A DNA stretch of 64,000 bases, from the NCBI RefSeq assembly GCF_900188115.1, contig NZ_FZNW01000022.1, forward strand, positions 1 through 64,000, read 5' to 3'. Shown here piece by piece: positions 17,101-24,661 of this stretch. The position numbers and the translations under genes are program-made. The notes beneath the pieces were generated by a model. It did no database searches. It saw nothing but the letters and a program-made list of their open reading frames with translations, and was not told the DNA's origin. The stretch comes from Haloechinothrix alba. GTDB taxonomy: Bacteria; Actinomycetota; Actinomycetes; Mycobacteriales; Pseudonocardiaceae. Each line of letters starts with the position of its first letter. Positions within the stretch are counted from its first letter, which is position 1.

Positions 17101-18307
17101 TGCTCCACAGGTTGGCCTTGGGATCATCCCCGCGTGCGCGGGGAGCACGTCCTTAATCTGTCCTACAGCGTGTGTTAACTCGGATCATCCCCGCGTGCGC
17201 GGGGAGCACTCTATCTCTTTTCTGGTTAGGGGATGACGATTGGGATCATCCCCGCGTGCGCGGGGAGCACGGCACATCGTTGACCACGGCCACAATGAGC
17301 GTGGGATCATCCCCGCGTGCGCGGGGAGCACAACTCGCTATGGCTGCGAAACTCTTCCCCGCAGGGATCATCCCCGCGTGCGCGGGGAGCACGCGGCCGC
17401 GTTCGGTGTGCAGGGCGTGAAAGGCGGATCATCCCCGCGTGCGCGGGGAGCACGATGCGGGCCATCTCCTGGATGGTTTCGCCAGCGGATCATCCCCGCG
17501 TGCGCGGGGAGCACTTTGTCGGGCTCGCGGCTTCTCAGTTCGCGGTAGGATCATCCCCGCGTGCGCGGGGAGCACTCTGCACGAGTACCTCCCCGACCCG
17601 GATGACGGGGATCATCCCCGCGTGCGCGGGGAGCACGGTACTGCCCGTGGTGCCGCCGCCAAGTCCGAGGGATCATCCCCGCGTGCGCGGGGAGCACCCC
17701 TCCGGCACGGTCGTCTTTCCTGTGCGGACCGGATCATCCCCGCGTGCGCGGGGAGCACCCCTCCGGCACGGTCGTCTTTCCTGTGCGGACCGGATCATCC
17801 CCGCGTGCGCGGGGAGCACGCCACCGTTGTTGATCCACCCGCTCGACGTCCAGGATCATCCCCGCGTGCGCGGGGAGCACTGGCGGTCTTGGATCTTGAA
17901 CCGGCAGTACACGGGATCATCCCCGCGTGCGCGGGGAGCACCCAGCACGTCGCGTACTCGCTGATGCGCAGCCCGGATCATCCCCGCGTGCGCGGGGAGC
18001 ACCCCCCTGCCGTGGGCAAGCGTGCCGGGGGCGAGGGATCATCCCCGCGTGCGCGGGGAGCACGCCTCCACCGGAAAGCTCGACCAGAAACCCGCCGGAT
18101 CATCCCCGCGTGCGCGGGGAGCACGTCCTGGCAGTTGTGGTTCTGTATACACCGGTAGGATCATCCCCGCGTGCGCGGGGAGCACCGTCTCTCACCCGCG
18201 CGTTCGCACCGCTCACCGGGATCATCCCCGCGTGCGCGGGGAGCACGTCGGTACCAGCGGTCTTGAATGTGGCCCATGGGGATCATCCCCGCGTGCGCGG
18301 GGAGCAC
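14131..18307 (-). CRISPR. Type I-E CRISPR array 1 (69 repeats, 68 spacers)
   Basis: The 28-bp repeat begins GGATCATCCCCGCGTG and ends GCGGGGAGCAC on the plus strand. It recurs with a 61-bp period from 14131 to 18280, giving 69 repeats and 68 spacers of 33 bp, with one base of slippage between 15046 and 16023. In the I-E convention the crRNA strand is the complement (starting GTGCTCCCCGCG), with GATGATCC plus one base as the 5' handle, so the array is read leftward. Its leader is at the right end, next to cas2. The sampled repeats are perfect, including the leftmost one. Two adjacent spacers (17698-17730 and 17759-17791) are identical. Confidence 0.99.
17698..17791. repeat. Duplicated spacer-repeat unit in array 1
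   Basis: Spacers 17698-17730 and 17759-17791 are identical over all 33 bases and separated by one perfect repeat. They are the 9th and 10th spacers from the leader. A tandem repeat-spacer duplication by recombination or slippage is simpler than two identical acquisitions. Confidence 0.95.
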
Positions 18308-18381
18308 ACTTCTTGACCTGGACATCTTCTAGCTACATCGCCAAAATCCATTCACTTTTGATTCGTCACGTCCGGTCGGTA
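18308..18381 (-). promoter_or_regulatory. CRISPR array 1 leader
   Basis: The 74-bp AT-richer segment lies between cas2 and the first (leader-proximal) repeat. Next to the repeat, the minus strand reads CCAGGTCAAGAAGT, matching CCAGGTCAGGAAGT at the same place in array 2. Transcription can start here or continue from the cas operon. The position and conservation fit the leader anchor used by Cas1-Cas2. Confidence 0.75.
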
Positions 18382-18783
18382 CTACTTCTTGCGGAACTTC
18401 TTCCGGGCTTCGCGTCGCTTCCATACGGTTTCGCTCCCAGGAGTCGTCGGTGACGTACCCCGCCGCTGTCCCACCTGCTTTGGACCGGCGACGTCCGGTA
18501 CGTAGTCGGGTACAGTTTTGCGACGCATGAGCGTGATACCGTCGTAGTCGACAGGTTCCCAGTCGTGCCCGTGTACGTGGAACGCAAGCTGCTGCTCACC
18601 ATTGACAGCGTGCACCATGAGAGCACGCCCATCGGCCACATACTCCACGATGCGTTGCCACATCAGCTCACGGACACGACTCGATACGTAGCCGACGAAT
18701 ACGCCCGGGCTCAATTCTAGTAGCCACCTGGTGAGGTGACCGCGTAAACCGGGCGGCACGGCAGTAAGGATCACGACTGTCAT
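18382..18783 (-). CDS. cas2: CRISPR-associated protein Cas2 (type I-E)
   Basis: A 133-residue Cas2e, the structural partner of Cas1 in spacer integration. The N-terminus (TVVILTAVPPGLRGHLTRWLLELSPGVFVG) is the characteristic I-E Cas2 ferredoxin strand-helix, and QLAFHVHGHDWEPVDYDGITLMRR completes the fold. A tail of about 35 residues follows, ending in a strongly basic KRREARKKFRKK. This is longer than in E. coli Cas2, though basic tails do occur in actinobacterial homologues. It overlaps cas1 by 4 bp (ATGA) and is the last gene of the operon, directly before the array 1 leader. Confidence 0.95.
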   Translation of the reverse strand: MTVVILTAVPPGLRGHLTRWLLELSPGVFVGYVSSRVRELMWQRIVEYVADGRALMVHAVNGEQQLAFHVHGHDWEPVDYDGITLMRRKTVPDYVPDVAGPKQVGQRRGTSPTTPGSETVWKRREARKKFRKK

Positions 18784-19724
18784 GGCGACTCCCCGTAGGA
18801 GACGCCCGCGCTGACGGTGCCGGCCTGCTCATCCCAGAGGGCGACGTTGTCGAGATAGGTATCCTCATCGGCATCTTCGCCTTCGATTCCGAGGATCAGC
18901 CGCCGGATGTCCCGAGAGCAGCGTTGTAGCAGACGTCCGCCGTGTAACGCGTCGCGAACCTGCCTCCGCACGTCACCCGCGACGTCCTCTGACTCGCTGG
19001 CCGCCACGTCGAAGGCCACCGGAATCGTCATCTCGGCTTTGTACAGATCAGCGATATCGTAAACGAACGAGCGGCTATGTCCTGTGTGGATGAATCCGAG
19101 GGCCGGCGAGCACCCCAGCGCGATTATCACGGAATGCACCACCCCGTACAGCGACGAGTTCGCCGCCGACAGCGCTTGGTTGACCGGGTCTCCGGCCTCC
19201 CAATCGTCGACGTCGTAGCTGCGCCGCGACCACTCGACTCCCGTGCGTTGGGCGTGCTCTCGGTAGACCTGCCGTACCCGAGCACCTTCCCGGCCACGCA
19301 GTTGCTGCATCGTCAACTCGTCTACGGGCTCGTCGGGGAAACGCATCGCATACATGTCGCGCGCCACGCGCAACCGTGACCTGCGGTTGCTCACCGCCTC
19401 AGCTTGCGCCTCGAGTAACCGGGACGTGCGCGCTAGGCCCGCACCATGTGCGTAGTAACGCACGCCCTGCTCACCCACCCACACCACCGTCGATCCGCTG
19501 TCGGACATCAACGTGATCGCCTGGTGCGTGATCGTGGTCCCCGGGCCGAGTAGCAACGCCCCCACCGACGCGGCTGGCACGTGTACGGTACCTCGCTCGT
19601 CGGTGGCGGTGATGGCGTTGCTATCGCGATTGACGACACAGCGTTCCAGGTACACGAACGACACGCGATCGATAACCCGCGCCAGCTCGGTCGGTTCACT
19701 CGGACGACGACCGACGGTGTTCAT
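18780..19724 (-). CDS. cas1: CRISPR-associated integrase Cas1 (type I-E)
   Basis: A 315-residue Cas1e, the metal-dependent integrase that inserts new spacers at the leader end. The catalytic residues are visible: Glu in LRGREGARVRQVY (the E. coli E141 position), His in GFIHTGHSRSFVYDIADLYK (H208 position) and the following Asp residues (D218/D221 positions). ATG 19724 was chosen because it overlaps the cas6e stop as ATGA; a 15-residue upstream extension is not conserved in character. The gene is intact, so adaptation is probably functional, which fits the very long arrays. Confidence 0.97.
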   Translation of the reverse strand: MNTVGRRPSEPTELARVIDRVSFVYLERCVVNRDSNAITATDERGTVHVPAASVGALLLGPGTTITHQAITLMSDSGSTVVWVGEQGVRYYAHGAGLARTSRLLEAQAEAVSNRRSRLRVARDMYAMRFPDEPVDELTMQQLRGREGARVRQVYREHAQRTGVEWSRRSYDVDDWEAGDPVNQALSAANSSLYGVVHSVIIALGCSPALGFIHTGHSRSFVYDIADLYKAEMTIPVAFDVAASESEDVAGDVRRQVRDALHGGRLLQRCSRDIRRLILGIEGEDADEDTYLDNVALWDEQAGTVSAGVSYGESP

Positions 19725-20413
19725 GGCCGCCCCTGAGCAGCAGGCTTGGCCAACGTGAGCAGCCCGCAACCGTACGCTTTGGCCCTGCCCACGCCGAACG
19801 TGAGAGTGGTTCGTAGTGCCTCGGGGTCGGTGACCTCCAACTGCCCCTGGAAGGTCGCCGTTGACACGGTCACGCGGTGCCCGTTCCGCTGGAACCGATG
19901 CGTTTCCCGGTCAACCACCGCGAGGTCCGGGGGGCCGTCCTCGCCTTCCGGAGCCCTGTGCTCGGTGTCCGTAATCCGGAAACCCAGCCGGTCGGTGCGG
20001 TCAAGCAGCCACTGTTGTTGCTGCGCAACCGTGACATGTGCCAGAGGTTTGGTCTCACGCCATCCGTCACGCCGCGCGGAACGCACCGGGTTGGCAGTGA
20101 GACGGAACTGCCACCGCTGCCCGTTCCGCAACGAGTCGAGCAGCCCGTCCAACGCCCGCACGTCCCACGCTTCAGTTGTCGGCCATCCCGCCTGCTCAGC
20201 AACATGACTGAAGTCGGGCTTGTCGGGACTCGCCACATACAGCACGATGCGATGCTGATTGTAGGTGTCCAGCCGCCACAACACTCTGCCTTCCTCAGTG
20301 GGGCGGGCATCTGCGAATCCCGCGAGTACAGCAGCGTGCATAGCCTGTGGCGAGGACAGCAGTTTGCGAGCTCCCCGCCGCCTGGGATTCAGCGGCATCT
20401 TCGTCAGGAACAC
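19721..20413 (-). CDS. cas6e: CRISPR RNA endonuclease Cas6e
   Basis: A 230-residue Cascade subunit that cleaves the precursor crRNA below the repeat hairpin and stays bound to the 3' handle. The N-terminus FLTKMPLNPRRRGARKLLSSPQAMHAAVLAGF carries the catalytic His at residue 26, the same position as in Thermus Cse3. The glycine-rich C-terminal loop FGVGRAKAYGCGLLTLA is present. The start is GTG 20413, one base past the cas5e stop, with GGGAGGTTGAC upstream. The longer frame from 20467 only adds cas5e antiphase sequence. Confidence 0.97.
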   Translation of the reverse strand: MFLTKMPLNPRRRGARKLLSSPQAMHAAVLAGFADARPTEEGRVLWRLDTYNQHRIVLYVASPDKPDFSHVAEQAGWPTTEAWDVRALDGLLDSLRNGQRWQFRLTANPVRSARRDGWRETKPLAHVTVAQQQQWLLDRTDRLGFRITDTEHRAPEGEDGPPDLAVVDRETHRFQRNGHRVTVSTATFQGQLEVTDPEALRTTLTFGVGRAKAYGCGLLTLAKPAAQGRP

Positions 20414-20414
20414 G

Positions 20415-21140
20415 TCAACCTCCCAAACTGGCCATCGGGTCGTGCTCGCCTGTCGGGTCGTGCACACCGTGCGGGTTGGGAATCTCCACTACGTCGCGGG
20501 AGATAGAGCGCCAGGCGTGCTTGCGCCGGTTCGGGTCGAAGCTGACCGGTTCGTCCCGCAGCGTCTCCGCACCAGTGCCTTCCGCGGCCGCGTCCCGCAC
20601 CGTCTCCAGCCGCACGGTGCGGTTCCTATGACGGCTTTGGGTACGGGTCGACGCCAGCCACGGTAGTTCGCTGAGCGCCGCATCCAGGTCTAGATCGAAA
20701 ACACCCAGAGCGACTGGCCCGGCCGGCGGGCAGGAGCGGCGGCCCAGATACAACGGAAACGCCGGGCTTCGTACCGCACTGTCGATCCCCTCAACCAGTG
20801 TCCGATCGCCTTCCAGCACTGCCAGGAAGACCGCGTCGCTGATGTAGTAGCGATGCGACAGGGGCAATCGTTTCCACGTGACCGTGCCATCGCGGGCCTT
20901 CTCGGGCCGTTGCGCGGTCTGGAAATCACGCAACAAGCGACCGGGTTGGTCCATCCGCACGCCGAATCGCAGGCTCAACAACTCCTCCAGAGGGTCGACC
21001 CTCCGAACGCCGCGGGCGGCAGCTACCAGCCCAACGACACCGCTCTTGGTAGGCGCTGTCTCAGTTCCGCGCCTGACGAACCGGCTGCCCGAGCCCCACG
21101 CCTGCAGGGGTCCGGCCAGCCGCAGTGCTACCACTGCCAT
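20415..21140 (-). CDS. cas5e: Cascade subunit Cas5e
   Basis: A 241-residue RAMP protein that binds the 5' handle of the crRNA in Cascade. The N-terminal signature is clear: VVALRLAGPLQAWGSGSRFVRRGTETAPTKSGVVGLVAAA. The segment FPLYLGRRSCPPAGPV in the middle is also typical. The start is ATG 21140, overlapping the cas7e stop as TGATG; GTG 21143 directly upstream is possible. It sits in the standard order cas7e-cas5e-cas6e. Confidence 0.96.
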   Translation of the reverse strand: MAVVALRLAGPLQAWGSGSRFVRRGTETAPTKSGVVGLVAAARGVRRVDPLEELLSLRFGVRMDQPGRLLRDFQTAQRPEKARDGTVTWKRLPLSHRYYISDAVFLAVLEGDRTLVEGIDSAVRSPAFPLYLGRRSCPPAGPVALGVFDLDLDAALSELPWLASTRTQSRHRNRTVRLETVRDAAAEGTGAETLRDEPVSFDPNRRKHAWRSISRDVVEIPNPHGVHDPTGEHDPMASLGG

Positions 21141-22291
21141 CACTCGCTCCCAAGGCGTTCGGCGACCAGCACACCCAACTCGGCGACCAGGTTGTCGAGT
21201 GGAACGTTGGTTCCCAGGTCATCCAGGCTCGCGGTGTCCGTGCCCACTCGCGTCACCCACCCGGCCACCGGCCGCTCACCGTAGGCGCGCGCGATCTCAC
21301 TCGTCTCGTCGCGCAGCGCCTCCGCGGCGCGCTTGATCCGACCTGATGTCGCCGACTCTCGCACCGGCGACTCGAACGCGCCGACAAGGTTGATGGGCTG
21401 GCTGTCACGTACGTGCACCACGACTGCTTCGGGAAGGGTGCGGTTAGCGAACGTGTTCTGCTTGCCGCTGGGCATGGAGCGCACGAAGCAGTCGGTGAAC
21501 GCTTCCACGGCTCGGCGTGTGGCGACGGCATCGCCCAGGTTGTCGACAAGGCGATTCACGTCGACCGTGGCGTAGCGATACAGGGTGGAGGAGTTGAACT
21601 CGACCGTGCCGATCATGCCGGCCCCTGTTTCTTCCTCCGGGTTCGTGTCGTCGACGGCGGTGAAGTAGTCGAACTCAGTCTCCACCGGATGCACGCTGAT
21701 CGCGTGCGCGACCTGTGCTGCCGCGTCGACGTTGATGTCCGCCTGGTCGGCGACCATGCGGCCGAACAGCGCAACATCGACCGAATGGTCCCGGTCGGCG
21801 AGGTCCTTGACCTTGGCCTCTTTCAACGCCTTTTTCACGTCCTCGGACTGTGCCGCTGACACGGCGGCGTCAGCCAGGTTGTCGATCTGGCGACGGCTGA
21901 AGAACACGAGGTAGCCGGATTCCTCCGCCGTGTCCTTGGCATCGTCGTCGGTGTCCTTCTTCGAGTTCTTGGTGGGAGCGCTTACCTTGATGCCGACTTG
22001 CCTGATGGCTTCGGCGGCGAGCTCGGTGGATCGCTGTTTCAGTTCCGAGTCACGTTCGGCGATCGCGTCTGCCAGCAGCTGGACGACGCGTTTGGTTCGC
22101 ACCCCCAATTCGCCGGCGTCGAGACGATCCCCGAAGGACACCCGTGTCGCCCGCTTCCATGCCTGACTGGACACGCGTGCCCGGCGGTACCCGCCGTACA
22201 CGGCCGTCTTCGGGCTACCGGTGTCATCCCGGTTGAGGTTGCTGGGCGGCACGGTCTGCAGAACATGAATATCGATAAAGGTCCGGTTCAT
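21140..22291 (-). CDS. cas7e: Cascade backbone subunit Cas7e (CasC/Cse4)
   Basis: A 383-residue protein forming the six-copy Cascade backbone along the spacer. The N-terminus FIDIHVLQTVPPSNLNRDDTGSPKTAVYGGYRRARVSSQAWKRATR is the hallmark of Cas7e. A lysine- and aspartate-rich insertion near residue 115 (KNSKKDTDDDAKDTAEE) is acidic and probably surface-exposed. ATG 22291 follows AGGAGG at 6-7 nt. The frame continues upstream to 22420, but that part overlaps the end of cse2. Confidence 0.97.
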   Translation of the reverse strand: MNRTFIDIHVLQTVPPSNLNRDDTGSPKTAVYGGYRRARVSSQAWKRATRVSFGDRLDAGELGVRTKRVVQLLADAIAERDSELKQRSTELAAEAIRQVGIKVSAPTKNSKKDTDDDAKDTAEESGYLVFFSRRQIDNLADAAVSAAQSEDVKKALKEAKVKDLADRDHSVDVALFGRMVADQADINVDAAAQVAHAISVHPVETEFDYFTAVDDTNPEEETGAGMIGTVEFNSSTLYRYATVDVNRLVDNLGDAVATRRAVEAFTDCFVRSMPSGKQNTFANRTLPEAVVVHVRDSQPINLVGAFESPVRESATSGRIKRAAEALRDETSEIARAYGERPVAGWVTRVGTDTASLDDLGTNVPLDNLVAELGVLVAERLGSE

Positions 22292-22334
22292 TGTGGTCCT
22301 CCTTGAATGGTCGGTGTGACGTATCAACGTGTCG

Positions 22335-23003
22335 TCATGAGCTGTCTGTCGAGGCATTAGCGCTATCCGAGTCCGATGCGTCCTCCGCGACGGAGTCGCC
22401 GGTGGTGCGGTAGAAGTCACGGCCCCAGGCCAATCGAACGTCCGTCTGCCGGCCCGGAGTGAGCAAGCCGGACACGTCCTCCGCGAAACGGGAGTAGTCC
22501 ATGGCGAGCTCGGCGGCCTTGATCTGCGTGATCAACCCACGCACATGTGTGAGCACTTCATCAATCGACTCCGCCGTGGCCACCGCCATGAACCGCCGTG
22601 TGACGGCCTCTGTACTCGCGCTGTCGCTACGGGCCAGATGCCCGACCGCACGCCCGAACGAGTACCCAGCCCTGTGCACCGGTCGCGATGCGGATTGCTG
22701 GTGCAGCGCGAACAGAGTCAGCGTGGCGTGGGCGGCCTGCTCGGCACGACTGGGCTCATCGTCGTCGCCGACCAGGGATTCCGGCACCAGGCCGACCGTC
22801 AACGGCCAGATCTCCGGCACGCTACCCGCGGGTTTGCCCAGACCACGGCGTAGTCGTGCCAGGTCAGCGCGCGCGGCCGGTGCGCCTTGCAGATACTCGG
22901 ACTGCAACTGCTCGATCCGCCGTTCGAGTGCCGAACCCAGCGGACCCAACCTCCGCTCGCGTCGCCGGGGCGATTCCCCCACAGCAGGGGTCACGTTCGT
23001 CAT
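22335..23003 (-). CDS. cse2: Cascade small subunit Cse2 (CasB/Cas11)
   Basis: A 222-residue all-helical protein, longer than E. coli CasB (about 160) but common in length for actinobacteria. Recognisable parts are LRRGLGKPAGSVPEIWPL, followed by AAHATLTLFALHQQS and GRAVGHLARSDSASTEAVTRRFMAV. Cse2 dimers stabilise the displaced strand in the R-loop. It overlaps cse1 by 4 bp (ATGA) with AAGGAG as ribosome-binding site. The C-terminus ends in a low-complexity acidic/serine tail (EDASDSDSANASTDSS). Confidence 0.95.
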   Translation of the reverse strand: MTNVTPAVGESPRRRERRLGPLGSALERRIEQLQSEYLQGAPAARADLARLRRGLGKPAGSVPEIWPLTVGLVPESLVGDDDEPSRAEQAAHATLTLFALHQQSASRPVHRAGYSFGRAVGHLARSDSASTEAVTRRFMAVATAESIDEVLTHVRGLITQIKAAELAMDYSRFAEDVSGLLTPGRQTDVRLAWGRDFYRTTGDSVAEDASDSDSANASTDSS

Positions 23004-24661
23004 GATGCTCCTTCCAGGGTCACTTCGTCCGGCGTGGCCTCCTCGCGGGGTGGATGCGCCAGTGGAAGCTTCTTACGCAGATCAGCTCGTAGCCACGACT
23101 CTGCGCGCGCTACGTTGACCAGGCGACCGTCCACATCACGGCCGCGCCAGGCTGACGGCCCGGCAGCACGCAACAGTTCACGGGCTACCGGCCAGCACGC
23201 ACCAGCCACGGTGTACTGCCACGCGGTCCTGGCACTACTGACATCCGAATCGGCTCCCAGGGTCGCCAACCACTTCCGGTACGGGGCATCCAACGCCGCG
23301 TACAGCTGCTCACGGGCGGCATCACCGGCACCGGACTGGGGCTCCGAGCCGGCCGCTCGCGCGAGGTTCTCCGCGAACCGCCAGACCGCGCGCGCGACCT
23401 CCTCCGAATCGATCACCGCTTGCTCGGCGACCTGGCCAAGAGCCGGGTCGTCCTGACGCAACAATGCGACCGACAGAGGCAGTACGTCGTCCAGGATTTC
23501 GTCGTACACCGCATTCTGGGTTCCGTATCGCGTACCCACTGCACGGACTCGCGGCCGGTAGTCATCCGGCAGCTCACCTTCACGGACCAGCTCACCGATC
23601 CACTGCAACACGCCCGGAGCCAAGCTCGCGCTGGCTTCACGCCCGGACCCTCGACGTCCCGACACCGATGGCAGCATCGCCGCGATCCCGCGCCACACCA
23701 CCTGTTCCGGTTCGTGCGTGCGGGGCATGTAGACCACCTGGTTCAACTTCTTGCTCTGCGGCTTGCTGTAGCGCCACGCGGCGTGCGGGTCCACTCCGTG
23801 CAGGTTGTGGGGCGGAATCACATCGCCCTTGGCGAGAACGACTCCGGTCACGCCATCGCGACCACCTACCAGCCGCACTCTCCGGGTCTGCCAGGTGTAG
23901 AGGTCGATCGCGCCCTTGGGAGGCCGCTTGTCGGACCACTTGGCGCTGTCCACATCTCGTTCCCATGGCGGGACATCGTCGGGCCCTCCGATACGCACGT
24001 AGGTCTCGACATTCCGGCCGACGAGGTTCAACAGCAGCGTTTCGCGCAACGAGGCACCTTGCGGCAGCACACCGCCAATCTGACCGGACCAACCCACGCT
24101 GCTGCCGTAACTTCTGCCGCCTTGGACCGTGGGATCACCCACTACTCCCGTCTTGATACCAGCGGGGTCGAATGCATGAGCGTGCACCAACCATCGCGCC
24201 GCTTCGGCGGGTTCGATGGTGCTCAAGCTGGCCGGCGATCTGGTGGTGAACAGCGGTTCCCCGTTCGGAACATCGGCCACCAGCCTCTCCAGCCCCGACT
24301 CCTCGCCCTTCTCCGTGCACAATCCCGGGACCTGAAAGAACGGCGCATCGACGTCGAAGAGGTCGAACCGGTGTGTCACCCGTTCCGCATAGGCACGGAT
24401 CCGATCCATCGGCAAGTCTTCGTCCCGCCACAAGCGGCCCCAGTCCGACTCGTCCTCCGGACCGTCGAGCGCACGGTGCAGGAACGCCAAGAGTAGGCGA
24501 ATGATCGCGAACGACTGCGTCGGCACTTCACCACCGACAGCCCTCAGAAGGGGTGCGTGTTCGAATACGTCCACAATAGATAATTCTTGCTCCGTTCCAC
24601 GTGGGTCGAGTACCACGATCCACGGCTCGTACAGCAGGTTGAACCCGCCGTCATTCGTCAC
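23000..24661 (-). CDS. cse1: Cascade large subunit Cse1 (CasA/Cas8e)
   Basis: A 553-residue Cas8e, which recognises the PAM and recruits Cas3. The N-terminus FNLLYEPWIVVLDPRGTEQELSIVDVFEHAPLLRAVGGEVPTQSFAIIRLLLAFLHRA is diagnostic. FFQVPGL near residue 110 and ETLLLNLVGRNVETYVRIGGPDDVPPWE are also typical. The start is GTG 24661, preceded by GGAGGTGTTCGATA. Its first 11 bp overlap the end of cas3. Confidence 0.96.
   Translation of the reverse strand: MTNDGGFNLLYEPWIVVLDPRGTEQELSIVDVFEHAPLLRAVGGEVPTQSFAIIRLLLAFLHRALDGPEDESDWGRLWRDEDLPMDRIRAYAERVTHRFDLFDVDAPFFQVPGLCTEKGEESGLERLVADVPNGEPLFTTRSPASLSTIEPAEAARWLVHAHAFDPAGIKTGVVGDPTVQGGRSYGSSVGWSGQIGGVLPQGASLRETLLLNLVGRNVETYVRIGGPDDVPPWERDVDSAKWSDKRPPKGAIDLYTWQTRRVRLVGGRDGVTGVVLAKGDVIPPHNLHGVDPHAAWRYSKPQSKKLNQVVYMPRTHEPEQVVWRGIAAMLPSVSGRRGSGREASASLAPGVLQWIGELVREGELPDDYRPRVRAVGTRYGTQNAVYDEILDDVLPLSVALLRQDDPALGQVAEQAVIDSEEVARAVWRFAENLARAAGSEPQSGAGDAAREQLYAALDAPYRKWLATLGADSDVSSARTAWQYTVAGACWPVARELLRAAGPSAWRGRDVDGRLVNVARAESWLRADLRKKLPLAHPPREEATPDEVTLEGAS

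Noticed and set aside
14131-18307. Many open frames on the plus strand repeating [17 protein letters not shown] or DHPRVRGEH
   Set aside because: They are translations of the CRISPR repeat in three frames. With 61-bp spacing the frame shifts each unit and stops are rare in GC-rich spacers. They are not proteins.
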